The translations under genes and the position numbers were made by a program. A model generated the notes under the pieces. That model ran no database searches, was not told where the DNA came from, and saw only the letters and a list, made by a program, of their open reading frames with translations. Shown piece by piece: positions 18,330-27,658 of a DNA stretch of 64,000 nt (position 1 is the stretch's first letter; each line of letters opens with the position of its first letter). Origin of the DNA: M3007 sp046296435 (GTDB lineage: Bacteria > Bacteroidota > Bacteroidia > Chitinophagales > Saprospiraceae); contig JBKBLI010000003.1 of assembly GCA_046296435.1 (NCBI GenBank), positions 1 through 64,000 of the forward strand, given 5' to 3'.

Positions 18330-19307
18330 ATGGATGTGAACGAACTGATCCGGCGCGTTCGCCGCGTCGAGTTGAAAATACGCCGACAAACCCGCGAAAA
18401 TTTCGCCGGCAGCTATCACAGCGCGTTCAAAGGGAGGGGCATGTCCTTCAGCGAGGTGCGCCGATATGCCTACGGCGACGACGTGCGCGCCATTGACTGG
18501 AACGTGACGGCGCGCACCGGCGAACCGCACATCAAAGTATTCGAAGAGGAGCGGGAACTGAGCCTGCTCATCATAGCCGACGCCAGCGCATCCATGCGCG
18601 TTGGCGCCAACGCCAAAAGCGACCTGCTGGCCGAGCTATGCGCTACCTTGGCCTTTTCCGCTCAAGCCAATCACGACAAAACCGGGCTGTTGCTATTCGA
18701 CGACAAACCCATGCGCTACCTGCCTCCGGGCAAAGGCCGCAACCAAGCCCTTCGCATCGTGCGCGAGGCCTTACAGAGCGCGACCGCCTCAAGCGCCGCC
18801 GCCACCAGCCTGACAGAGGCTTTGCAATACGCCCATCGGGTGCTCCGCCAGCGCAGCGTATGCGTGATCATCTCCGATTTCGTAGGCCCCGACTTCGCCC
18901 CGGCGCTGCGGGCCTTGTCCAAACGGCACGAATGTATGGGTATCCGGCTTTGGGATCGCACAGAACGCGAGATCCCGCCTATCGGATTGGCGCGTGTGCG
19001 GGACGCAGAGAGCGGCCAAGTCATGTGGCTGGATACCGACCAGCCGGAAGCGCGCCGAGAGTGGACCCGCCTNNNNNNNNNNNNNNNNNNNNNNNNNNNN
19101 NNNNNNNNNNNNNNNNNNNNNNNNNNNNNNNNNNNNNNNNNNNNNNNNNNNNNNNNNNNNNNNNNNNNNNTATTCGACGCACGCTCGGAGGCCATACAGC
19201 GCGTCTTCTCAAGCGCCAAAGCCGACTTGGCGAGCGTAGAGACCGGCAAGGACTTTACGCCTGCGCTGTTGGCGCTGTTCGACAAAAGGCGGCGGCGGCT
19301 CAATTAG
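18330..19307 (+). CDS. DUF58 domain-containing protein (interrupted by an assembly gap)
   Basis: Cytoplasmic DUF58 protein, usually a partner of MoxR ATPases and VWA proteins. The N-terminal block shows GRGMSFSEVRRYAYGDDVR and IDWNVTARTGEPHIKVFEEER, followed by a VWA-like LLIIADASASM metal-site motif (DASAS). The C-terminus DFTPALLALFDKRRRRLN is typical. A 98-N run at 19073-19170 keeps frame. However, the flanks EWTRL and FDARSEA join directly in the family, so the true gap is probably about zero and the protein about 292 residues. No MoxR gene is adjacent. Its 3' end overlaps the convergent peptidase gene by 8 bp. Confidence 0.88.
   Translation: MDVNELIRRVRRVELKIRRQTRENFAGSYHSAFKGRGMSFSEVRRYAYGDDVRAIDWNVTARTGEPHIKVFEEERELSLLIIADASASMRVGANAKSDLLAELCATLAFSAQANHDKTGLLLFDDKPMRYLPPGKGRNQALRIVREALQSATASSAAATSLTEALQYAHRVLRQRSVCVIISDFVGPDFAPALRALSKRHECMGIRLWDRTEREIPPIGLARVRDAESGQVMWLDTDQPEARREWTRXXXXXXXXXXXXXXXXXXXXXXXXXXXXXXXXXXFDARSEAIQRVFSSAKADLASVETGKDFTPALLALFDKRRRRLN
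19073..19170. other. Assembly gap (98 N) inside the DUF58 gene
   Basis: Run of 98 N. The flanks (ending CGCCT and beginning TATTCG) give an in-frame L-F-D-A-R sequence if they overlap by a single T, so the N-length is probably artificial. Confidence 0.9.
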
Positions 19308-20616
19308 CCGCTACGGGCGCCCGGCGAACGAGGGTCTGACCGTCGTCGCGCAACACGCGCAAGACCAGCATCCCGGCGTCCTGATCACCAAGCCCTATGC
19401 GCGTCGCGCGCACGCCCTCCACTCGCATCCTACCCAGCAAGCGGCCGCTCATGTCGTACCACTCCACCCACCCGGACCAGGGGTGTTCCGCCCTGAGATA
19501 CAAAGCCTCCCGGGCCGGCACAGGACCAATCTGCAACCAATCAGACTCCGTCGGGGTGGGCGCGCTTACGCCAAAGCAGGGCGGGTTGAGCGCCGGCTTT
19601 TTTTTCCACAAACCGCCCTCGGCATGCCAGTCCTCCCACACGCCGCCCTCGGCGCTGAGCCAGTCGTTCAGATTGAAGGTGTTGGCGCCATTGGGCGTGC
19701 CGGGTATTTTGCAGACCTTCAGCGCTTCCTCGCCCTTGTGCCACTGGAGGGGCAAGCCGGGCGCGCAGACCTCAGGCGCCGAAGCGGGATGCGCGCAGTT
19801 GCTTTGGATAAAAAAAGCGTAGTCCGGATATTGCGGCGCTTCGCCAAACACGCGCGCGACGCCGCTCTCGTCCACGCACACGGCGGTATATTCGTTGCAG
19901 GCGATGCCCAGAGCGTCCATGCCCCAGTCTTGTTCCATGCGCGCCAAGAAGGCGACATGCCGGCCTTCGCGCTCGCGCTGCTCGTAATGGCTATCCATGA
20001 TGACCCCTTCGAAAATCGGGATGTTCAGAAAATCGCCCTTGCCCAGCACATTCATATTCGGATGGTATGGATTGGTCAAAGCCTGGGGAGAGGTGACGCC
20101 GCTATTCTGGGGTGCGTAATAGACTTCGCCCATGATCATCATGCCCGCGCTCGTACCTCCCAGCGTCAACCCCTTACCCGCAATGCGGCTGCGTAGCGAA
20201 TCGCCGAGCGGCGAATTGCGCCAATACTGGTAGTAGTCCCACTGGTCGCCGCCGGCAATGAAAACAACTTCAGCCTCCGATACGCGCTGCAACACGTAAG
20301 GGTGGGCGGCGCCCGCCGCGCCATTGAGGCGCAGGGTCTCCACAGAGTTGACAGATACGCCCAACTCAGAGAAAAAGTAATTGTTGTAACCGTTGGATCC
20401 GGTAGTGCGCAGCACCAACACGTCGCCTCCGTTGGCCCGCTGGAGCATCCAGCGCATGGCGTCGTCGTTGTCGCCGCCCCCGCCCGCCAGCACGTAAGCG
20501 CGCGACTGGGGCGCGTCTATACTTGTCGGCGCGCCCACACGCCAAGACGAATAAGGCTGAGCGGCGGCGCTAAAACCGCACAATAACATCAGAAAAACTT
20601 GGATGCGCAGCGTCAT
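19300..20616 (-). CDS. Cyanophycinase-like peptidase S51 family protein
   Basis: Secreted serine peptidase-like protein of the S51 family, 438 residues. A signal peptide (IQVFLMLLCGFSAAAQ) precedes a Rossmann-like domain with AYVLAGGGGDNDDAMRWML, VVFIAGGDQWDYY and the nucleophile-elbow motif GGTSAGMMIMG (Ser near residue 155). Further conserved segments are FEGVIMDSHYEQREREGR and MDALGIACNEYTAVCVDE. Cyanophycinases hydrolyse beta-Asp-Arg dipeptide polymers; exported homologues may act on other isoaspartyl peptides. The last 80 residues (IGPVPAREALYL, WYDMSGRLLGRM) resemble a type A type IX sorting domain, though weakly. It overlaps the DUF58 gene tail-to-tail. Confidence 0.82.
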   Translation of the reverse strand: MTLRIQVFLMLLCGFSAAAQPYSSWRVGAPTSIDAPQSRAYVLAGGGGDNDDAMRWMLQRANGGDVLVLRTTGSNGYNNYFFSELGVSVNSVETLRLNGAAGAAHPYVLQRVSEAEVVFIAGGDQWDYYQYWRNSPLGDSLRSRIAGKGLTLGGTSAGMMIMGEVYYAPQNSGVTSPQALTNPYHPNMNVLGKGDFLNIPIFEGVIMDSHYEQREREGRHVAFLARMEQDWGMDALGIACNEYTAVCVDESGVARVFGEAPQYPDYAFFIQSNCAHPASAPEVCAPGLPLQWHKGEEALKVCKIPGTPNGANTFNLNDWLSAEGGVWEDWHAEGGLWKKKPALNPPCFGVSAPTPTESDWLQIGPVPAREALYLRAEHPWSGWVEWYDMSGRLLGRMRVEGVRATRIGLGDQDAGMLVLRVLRDDGQTLVRRAPVAAN

Positions 20617-21076
20617 AACAGTGTGTGTGTTTTTTTTAGAGCGGACTTCGAGGTTTTCTATTTTCGGAAAAAAAGAGCAAGGAGCGGCGGGGCGCGTACA
20701 ATCTACGCCTCAGGGCTTAGGATAAAAGCCTGACGGCGAGACGTGGGCGCGCGAACTCACTCCCCCACACTTCGCGCCCATTTTTTTTGCAAGCCCGAAA
20801 TAAGTCGCGAGCGACTCGGGGCAAAAGACTTCCGGCCGCGCCGAAGCCCTCTTCGCCGAAAAAATCAAACGCGCGCGTCCCTGTTTTTTTTCAAAAACGC
20901 ATGCAAAGATAGTCGGCGGCGGGCCAAATCGGCGCGCAAACCGCCAAAATTTTTCAAAAAACAACTTAACGGGTCGTATCCATCGCTAAAAAAGGTGCTC
21001 GCCGCGTAATTTCTCACAATCTTGGGTACATGCGACGCGAAAAATTGCATATTTGCAGCGCAATTTTTTTGATGAA
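20617..21076. other. 460-bp divergent intergenic region
   Basis: No gene or RNA recognised. It contains GC-rich sequence and two T-tract/A-tract dyads, T8-C-A5 at 20884-20897 and T5-C-A6 at 20950-20961. CATATTTG at about 21048-21055 is one base off the -7 consensus for the rightward malQ. Confidence 0.5.
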
Positions 21077-23746
21077 ATGAAGATCCACTTTCACTTGCGT
21101 TTCAGCAGCAAACCCGGAGAGACGCTCTGGGTGCGTATAAACGACGAAGCGCCCGTAGCGCTGACGTATCTCAACGAAGATTTTTGGCACGGCGTAGTCG
21201 AGGTGTCCGAAAAGCAGCGCCCCCACTTATCTTACCACTACCTGCTCACGGACTCTGCCGGCGGCGAACGCATGGAGTGGGACAACGACCGCGCGCTTGA
21301 CCTGAGCGCTTTTCCGGTCAAGAAAATTCAGATCATGGACTTCTGGAACACGCCGGGCACGCCCGAAAATGTCTTTTACACCCAGCCGTTCCAGCAGATT
21401 TTTTTGAAAAAAAGCGACAAAATCAAGGCGGCTAAGCCTACGCGCTATTTTACGCACGTTTTCAGGATCAAGGCCCCGATGCTTGAACCCGAAGAGATAC
21501 CTTGTTTGCTGGGGCACGGTCTGGGGCTGCGCAACTGGGATCTAAAAGCGCCCATACTGCTTCAAAAAGACGCTTCGTGGTGGACGACGCATGTGGATCT
21601 GACGCCCGACGAGTTCCCCATCGGCTACAAGTACGGCATCTGGAATCGGAAGACGCATAGTTTTGCGGGCTTCGAAGAGGGGCCGAACCGCTCCTTGTTT
21701 GCACATCCGGGCTCGGACAAGGTGATCGTCAACGACAGTTTTCTGCGCATACCGCTGCGGCCCTGGCGCGGCGCCGGCATTTCGATACCGGTGTTCAGCC
21801 TGCGCAGCGAGCGCGGTCTGGGTGTGGGCGAGTTTGCGGATTTGATCCCTTTTGCGGATTGGGCCGCCGCTGCGGGCATGAGGCTGATCCAGTTGCTGCC
21901 GGTCAACGACACCGAAGCCACGCACACCTGGACGGACTCTTACCCCTATTCGGCCATCTCGGCCTTTGCCTTGCATCCGCTCTACTTGAATCTGGAGAAA
22001 ACGGCCGCCGCCGTGGCGGCGCCGCTACCCAAATCGCTCGCCGCCACCCGCAAAAAACTCAACGCCCTGGAAGCCGTCGACTACGAAGCCGTACTGAAGT
22101 ACAAGTGGGAGGCCATCCGCGCCCTTTCTGCAAAAGCAAAAAAGGATTTCAGAGAAGACCCTGATTATCAGGCTTTTTTTCAAAAAAACTGCGACTGGCT
22201 CTTGCCTTACGCCGCGTTTTGCGTCCTTCGCGACCTGCATGGGGGGGCTGATTTCGGGCGTTGGCCAACGCAGGGCGCCTACAGCCCCAAAGTGCTGAAA
22301 GACGTGTCCGAGGCGCACGGCCCCGAAATGGACCTGCGTTTCTTTGTGCAATGGCAACTGCATAGCCAACTGAGCGAAGCGGTTGCGCACGCGCACAGCC
22401 TCGGCGTCGCGCTCAAAGGCGATATCCCGATCGGCATCAGCCGACACAGTTGCGACGCCTGGGTAGCGCCCGAACTTTACAACATGGACATGCAAGCGGG
22501 CGCGCCGCCCGACGATTTTGCCGCCAACGGGCAAAACTGGGGCTTCCCGACGTACAACTGGGAGCGTATGCGGCAGAACGACTACGCATGGTGGCGCAGG
22601 CGTTTCGAGCAAATGAGCGCCTACTTCGACGCCTTTCGGATCGACCATATCCTGGGGTTCTTCCGGATTTGGAGCATTCCAACCCACGCCGTACAAGGCA
22701 TTTTGGGCTATTTTGTGCCGGCAATCGCCTTGAGCGAGCGCGAGTTTCACGAGGCGGGCGCGGGCTTCAACCGCGAGCGGCTGTGCCGCCCTTTCATCAA
22801 CGATCAAATCCTGCAGGAGATCTTCGGCGATCAGGCGCAAGAAGCACGCGACTTATACCTGGAGCGCAGTCCCGACGCAGGCCGCTGGAGCGGAGGCAGC
22901 CCCTACACGCTCAAAGCGCCTTACGCAACGCAGCGAGAGGTCGAAAAACACTTCGAAGCATTGCCAGATACGCCCCAAAACCAAGCCCTTCGCGACGGCT
23001 TGTACGCATTGATCGCCAATGTGATCCTGATTGAGGCCGGAGCGGACGCTTACCACTTTAGGTTTGGCGCCCATCAGACAGCCTCGTTCCGATACTTGCC
23101 TGATGAGGTCAAACCAATCCTCAAGCGGCTGTACCTCGACTATTTCTACCACCGTCAGGATGTGATGTGGGCCAAAGAGGCCCTCCAAAAACTACCCGAA
23201 CTCAAGCGCGCCACCGACATGCTGATCTGTGGCGAAGACCTCGGCATGGTGCCCCATTGCGTACCTGATGTGATGCGCGATCTGGGCATCCTGAGCCTCG
23301 AAATACAGCGCATGCCCAAGAAAAGCGGCGCCCGCTTCTTCCACCCCAAAGATGCGCCCTACCTGAGCGTAGTGACGCCGGGCACCCACGACATGAGCGT
23401 GCTGAGAGGCTGGTGGGAAGAAGACAGAACCCTGTCCCAACGCTTCTTCAACGAGGTCCTGGAGCAATACGGGCAGGCGCCTTATTTCTGCGAAGATTGG
23501 GTGGCGGATATGATCATCCGCCAACACCTGCAGTCGCCGGCTATGTGGTGTATCATCCAGTTGCAGGATTGGCTGGCCATCGACGCTACACTGCGCCGCG
23601 AAAACCCCGACGACGAACGCATCAACGTGCCGGCCAATCCCAAACACTACTGGCGCTACCGCGCGCACCTGAGCGTCGAGCAACTCGCGCGCCAAAAGGA
23701 CTATACCGCCCGCATCCGAAACATGATTGCCGAAAGCGGGCGGTGA
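21077..23746 (+). CDS. malQ: 4-alpha-glucanotransferase, DPE2 type with tandem N-terminal starch-binding modules
   Basis: GH77 amylomaltase that transfers alpha-1,4-glucan segments in glycogen/maltose metabolism, cytoplasmic, 889 residues. Residues about 1-240 form two CBM20-like modules (HFHLRFSSKPGETLWV; THVFRIKAP with GLRNWD). The GH77 domain follows: SERGLGVGEF, nucleophile region AFRIDHILGFFRIW (Asp near 521), acid/base CGEDLGMVP (Glu near 719) and TPGTHDMSVLRGWWEED (Asp near 770). This layout is the DPE2-like form that uses maltose and larger glucans. The ATG at 21077 is preferred over an upstream TTG. Two T7/A7 dyads lie within the gene (21399-21413 and 22174-22188). Confidence 0.95.
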   Translation: MKIHFHLRFSSKPGETLWVRINDEAPVALTYLNEDFWHGVVEVSEKQRPHLSYHYLLTDSAGGERMEWDNDRALDLSAFPVKKIQIMDFWNTPGTPENVFYTQPFQQIFLKKSDKIKAAKPTRYFTHVFRIKAPMLEPEEIPCLLGHGLGLRNWDLKAPILLQKDASWWTTHVDLTPDEFPIGYKYGIWNRKTHSFAGFEEGPNRSLFAHPGSDKVIVNDSFLRIPLRPWRGAGISIPVFSLRSERGLGVGEFADLIPFADWAAAAGMRLIQLLPVNDTEATHTWTDSYPYSAISAFALHPLYLNLEKTAAAVAAPLPKSLAATRKKLNALEAVDYEAVLKYKWEAIRALSAKAKKDFREDPDYQAFFQKNCDWLLPYAAFCVLRDLHGGADFGRWPTQGAYSPKVLKDVSEAHGPEMDLRFFVQWQLHSQLSEAVAHAHSLGVALKGDIPIGISRHSCDAWVAPELYNMDMQAGAPPDDFAANGQNWGFPTYNWERMRQNDYAWWRRRFEQMSAYFDAFRIDHILGFFRIWSIPTHAVQGILGYFVPAIALSEREFHEAGAGFNRERLCRPFINDQILQEIFGDQAQEARDLYLERSPDAGRWSGGSPYTLKAPYATQREVEKHFEALPDTPQNQALRDGLYALIANVILIEAGADAYHFRFGAHQTASFRYLPDEVKPILKRLYLDYFYHRQDVMWAKEALQKLPELKRATDMLICGEDLGMVPHCVPDVMRDLGILSLEIQRMPKKSGARFFHPKDAPYLSVVTPGTHDMSVLRGWWEEDRTLSQRFFNEVLEQYGQAPYFCEDWVADMIIRQHLQSPAMWCIIQLQDWLAIDATLRRENPDDERINVPANPKHYWRYRAHLSVEQLARQKDYTARIRNMIAESGR

Positions 23747-23919
23747 ACGAAAAAAACGGCATTTTGCTCTGCCAGAAACGCTATCCGCTCGTCGGCCGAT
23801 GCGCGAGCCATCGTTTGCCGCAACATCTGAGCGCATTTTGACGATCTTTTTTGTCGCCATTCGCTCGGTCCGCGCGCAGATCGGGCGTGCGGGCTGCGCC
23901 GCTTTTTCGCGGCTCAGGA

Positions 23920-23937
23920 TTTTTTTTTAAAAAAAAA
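23920..23937. repeat. T9-A9 dyad before the S9 peptidase gene
   Basis: Perfect 18-bp T9A9 tract ending 15 bp before the ATG at 23953, in a GC-rich leader. Confidence 0.6.
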
Positions 23938-23952
23938 CAATACGACGCGCTT

Positions 23953-26838
23953 ATGAAGAACACCGGAATTGCGCTCTGTATCCTGTTGATGGGTTGCCTC
24001 AACGTCGCCTACGGACAGACGCTCAAACGCTTGGAGCACGACGACGTGAAACGCTGGAAAAAAATTGGCGCCCCCCTTGTCAGCGCCGACGGGCAGTGGG
24101 TGGCATACATCCTGTCGCCCAGCGGCGAAGGCGACGCCCAACTAAACCTCTGGCGCGAAAAAGACGGCTCAACGTCCGTTTATTGGCGCGCCAAGTCGCC
24201 CGCCTTCTCCGCCGACTCTCGCTACCTGGCCTTTTTGGTCAGCCCCCCGCTCGACACCCTCAAGGCCCTGCGCCGCAAAAAAGTCAAAGAGCCGGACCTG
24301 CCCAAAGATACGCTGTACCTGCTCGATCTGAAGCGCAGCGTCATCCTCCGCTTCCCCAACGTCCGGCATTTCGAACTGCCTGAGCGCTGGAACAATACCC
24401 TGATCTATCAACCTGAAGCCTTCAGACCAGACACCGCCCAACAAACCGACTCCTTGGGCGCCTCCAAACCCGCCCCCAAACCCAAATTCAAAAAGGAGAA
24501 CAAGGAAAACGGCTACCGCCTCATCCTTCGACTGCTGGACATCGGTAAAGAGGATACCATCCCCTACGTTACCCAGTACGCCTTGGCGCGCGACGAGGAG
24601 GCGCTCCTGGCGGTCTGCAGCGGTTATCGGGACAGCCTGCTATTCCCGGCGCTCAAGGACTTTAGCCAAAACGGCTTGCATTACATCCACATGCGGCGCC
24701 ATTTCCGCAAGCCGCTTTACGAGGGCAAAGCGACCTTCAAGCAGTTGGCGCTGTCCAACAGCGGAGTTACGGCGGCTTTCCTGCTCGATACCGACACCAC
24801 CCAAATGCAGCCGCGGCCGTGGTCGCTGTGTCTCTGGGATTTCGAAACGATGCCTGACAAATCCTTCCGGACACTGATTCGGCACAATGTCGCAGACTTT
24901 CCCAAGCTGCCGCCCTTCTACGATCCGCTGGGCGCTCCAGCGACATACAGCATTTCGGAGCACGCCAAGTTGCGTTTTTCTGACAATGGCAGTAAGCTGT
25001 ACTTCGGGCTGGCGCCCCTGCCGCCACAAAAAGACACCACCCTCTTGCCAGAAGAAATTGTCGATCTGGAAGTCTGGAGTTGGACGGACAAGCGCTTCTA
25101 CCCCCAACAACTCAAGCGCGTAGAGGAAGATCGCAAGCGCGCGCTCCCCGCCGTTTGGCACATGGCTGAGTCCCGCTGGAATGTCGTCGGCGATCACCGC
25201 ACGCCGCAAGTCCGGTTTGACGAGCGTCTCAACAGCCCCATGGCGCTTGGCATCAACGAAGAGCCTTACGCCCCCGAACTGACTTCTACCGGAAGAACGC
25301 CGCGCGACCTCTATGCGCTAAACGTCCAGACCGGTCAAATCCATCAAATCGCCACTCAACTTCGCGCTACCCCTTACCTTAGCCCCGCCGGCAAGTTTGC
25401 GCTGTGGTGGAGTTATCCAGATACAGCCTGGTACGCATGGCGCATGGCCGACGGCGTCCTGATCCGCCTTACAAACAATCGGATTTCGGCCTTTTGCGAC
25501 GAACTGAACGACGTGCCAGACTATCCCTCCGAGTACGGAATAGCTGCCTGGACTCACGAGGACAAAGCGGTGCTGATCTACGACCGCTATGACATCTGGC
25601 AAATCGACCCCAACATGGTCGCCGCGCCCCTACGCCTTACCCAAGGTCGCGAACAGCGCCAAATCTGGCGCTACCTCAAACTCGACCCCGAGCAATATAG
25701 TCTATCGCCTGACGAACGCATGCTGATGCACCTGACCGACGAGCGCTCGCGCGCCGAGGCCTACGCCTGGTTCGATCTGGGCACAAAACGCGCCGAACCC
25801 TGGCTCGGCGGAGATTATGCGTATGGACGCCGCCCGCTCAAAGCCCGAAAAGCGGACGCGCTCGTGTTCACGCGAGAGAATTTCAGAACATTCCCCGATC
25901 TGTGGCACGTCGATTACTCGCGCAAAAAGCGCAACCCCGAATGCGTCAGTAAAGCCAACCCACAACAAGACGAATTTCGCTGGGGCGACGCGCAGGTCGT
26001 TTCCTGGCGCGACTTCCAGGGAGACACTCTGGAGGGCTTGTTGTTTTTGCCGCAGGACTACACGTCCGGACGTCGTTACCCGATGCTGGTCAATTTCTAC
26101 GAGCGGTCGTCCGACGGGCTGATGCGCCACCGCGCGCCGGACTTTGGGCGCTCAAGCATTAGTCCGTCGTTTTATGTGAGCAGGGGCTACATCGTCTTCA
26201 TGCCCGATGTGCGCTACCGCGTCGGGCATCCCGGCGAAAGCGCCCTGAATGCCGTGCTCAGCGGCGCCTACGCCATGGTCGAACGCGGATACGCCGATCC
26301 GGAGCGGGTAGGGCTACAGGGCCACTCTTGGGGCGGCTATCAGATCGCATACATCCTGACGCGCACCAACTTCTTCCGATGCGCCGAGGCAGGCGCTCCG
26401 GTAGCCAACATGAGTTCGGCCTACGGCGGCATCCGGACCGAAAGCGGCCTGAGCCGCAGCTTTCAGTACGAGCGCCAGCAAAGTCGCATTGGCGCCACGC
26501 TGTGGGAAAAGCCCTGGCTTTACATCGAAAATTCGCCGCTTTTTGCCCTCGACAAGGTACAAACGCCGCTGCTGATCCTCCACAACGACGAAGACGGAGC
26601 GGTACCTTTCCTTCAGGGCGTCGAACTCTTCAACGCCCTGCGACGCCTCGGCAAGCAAACATGGTTGCTCAACTACAACAAGGAACCGCACTGGCCGGTC
26701 AAGCTGCAAAACCGGATCGACTTTCAGACGCGCCTGCAACAATTCTTAGACCACTACTTGCTCGACGCGCCTGCCCCCTCGTGGATACAACGGGGCGTGC
26801 CCGCTATCGAAAAGGGCGCGAGAACGGGACTGGATTGA
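23953..26838 (+). CDS. Prolyl oligopeptidase family (S9) serine peptidase, secreted
   Basis: Exported S9 peptidase of 961 residues. A signal peptide (IALCILLMGCLNVAYGQ) is followed by a beta-propeller-like N-terminal region (LKRLEHDDVKRWKKIGAPLVSADGQWVAYILSP split over blades) and a C-terminal alpha/beta hydrolase domain. The nucleophile motif is GHSWGGYQ (Ser near residue 792). The acid lies in LHNDEDGAVPF and the His in KEPHWPV (near 913). By family, it cleaves peptides, probably in the periplasm, for nutrition. The ATG at 23953 is chosen because it opens the signal peptide; the frame extends back to 23851 without function. Confidence 0.92.
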   Translation: MKNTGIALCILLMGCLNVAYGQTLKRLEHDDVKRWKKIGAPLVSADGQWVAYILSPSGEGDAQLNLWREKDGSTSVYWRAKSPAFSADSRYLAFLVSPPLDTLKALRRKKVKEPDLPKDTLYLLDLKRSVILRFPNVRHFELPERWNNTLIYQPEAFRPDTAQQTDSLGASKPAPKPKFKKENKENGYRLILRLLDIGKEDTIPYVTQYALARDEEALLAVCSGYRDSLLFPALKDFSQNGLHYIHMRRHFRKPLYEGKATFKQLALSNSGVTAAFLLDTDTTQMQPRPWSLCLWDFETMPDKSFRTLIRHNVADFPKLPPFYDPLGAPATYSISEHAKLRFSDNGSKLYFGLAPLPPQKDTTLLPEEIVDLEVWSWTDKRFYPQQLKRVEEDRKRALPAVWHMAESRWNVVGDHRTPQVRFDERLNSPMALGINEEPYAPELTSTGRTPRDLYALNVQTGQIHQIATQLRATPYLSPAGKFALWWSYPDTAWYAWRMADGVLIRLTNNRISAFCDELNDVPDYPSEYGIAAWTHEDKAVLIYDRYDIWQIDPNMVAAPLRLTQGREQRQIWRYLKLDPEQYSLSPDERMLMHLTDERSRAEAYAWFDLGTKRAEPWLGGDYAYGRRPLKARKADALVFTRENFRTFPDLWHVDYSRKKRNPECVSKANPQQDEFRWGDAQVVSWRDFQGDTLEGLLFLPQDYTSGRRYPMLVNFYERSSDGLMRHRAPDFGRSSISPSFYVSRGYIVFMPDVRYRVGHPGESALNAVLSGAYAMVERGYADPERVGLQGHSWGGYQIAYILTRTNFFRCAEAGAPVANMSSAYGGIRTESGLSRSFQYERQQSRIGATLWEKPWLYIENSPLFALDKVQTPLLILHNDEDGAVPFLQGVELFNALRRLGKQTWLLNYNKEPHWPVKLQNRIDFQTRLQQFLDHYLLDAPAPSWIQRGVPAIEKGARTGLD

Positions 26839-26944
26839 ATCGGCGCGGCGGATCCCGGACTGAGTTGCGCACGCCTGCACCCCAAGCGCTCACCCCTGTG
26901 CGATGCCGCGACATGACTTGCGCCCCGCTCGCTCATCTGCAGCA

Positions 26945-27634
26945 TCAGGAGCGCGGCGCATCCGATTCGCGGCGGATTTGACTTATCCAGGCGAGCGCTT
27001 GCGCCACGTCGCCGCGCAATCCGGTCCAGTCGCAAAGGGCTATGCGCTGTCTGGAGATGAGTTGAGACCCCATGCCCACACAGGCGGCTCCGGCCTCAAA
27101 CCAGGCGCGCAGGCTACTTTCTTCCAAACGCACGCCGCCCGACACCATGGCGCGCGTCCAGGGGCAAGGCCCCAAATGGGCTTTTATGAAAGCCGGACTT
27201 AGCACTTCGCCGGGGGTTATTTTGACGACTTCGGCGCCCAGTTCTTCCGCCCGACCGATTTCGGTAGAGGTGGCGGCGCCGGGTATGACGGCAATCTTAC
27301 GCCGGTTGCACACGCCGATTACGTCTTCGCGCAACAGCGGCGTCACCACAAAGTCGGCGCCGCACTGAATGAAAAGAGAGGCGGCGCCTGCGTCTTGTAC
27401 CGACCCTACGCCCAGGGCCAGGTCGGGCATTTCGCGCCGGACCATCTTGCTGAGGGCGATAAATACCTCATGCGCATAATCGCCGCGATTGGTAAATTCC
27501 AGTATTCGGGCGCCGCCCTCATAACAGGCGCGCGCTATTTCGAAAGCCGTTTCAGGGTCAGGCGTGTAAAACAAGGGAACCAACCCGCCCGAAATGATTT
27601 GTTCAAAAACCTGTAAGCGCGTGAGTTTTGCCAT
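26945..27634 (-). CDS. eda: 2-dehydro-3-deoxyphosphogluconate (KDPG) aldolase
   Basis: Cleaves KDPG to pyruvate and glyceraldehyde-3-phosphate, the last step of uronate breakdown. TIM-barrel of 229 residues with the general base Glu in ILEFTNRG and the Schiff-base Lys in EVVKITPGEVLSP. ALGVGSVQDAGAASLFIQCGADFVVTP and GAATSTEIGRAEELGA are typical of the class. It is the last gene of a leftward operon: beta-glucuronidase, enolase-superfamily protein, MFS transporter, eda, with 24 bp after the transporter stop. It is slightly longer than Escherichia coli Eda at the C-terminus. Confidence 0.92.
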   Translation of the reverse strand: MAKLTRLQVFEQIISGGLVPLFYTPDPETAFEIARACYEGGARILEFTNRGDYAHEVFIALSKMVRREMPDLALGVGSVQDAGAASLFIQCGADFVVTPLLREDVIGVCNRRKIAVIPGAATSTEIGRAEELGAEVVKITPGEVLSPAFIKAHLGPCPWTRAMVSGGVRLEESSLRAWFEAGAACVGMGSQLISRQRIALCDWTGLRGDVAQALAWISQIRRESDAPRS

Positions 27635-27658
27635 GATCGGTGAGGCGTTTTTTGTTGA

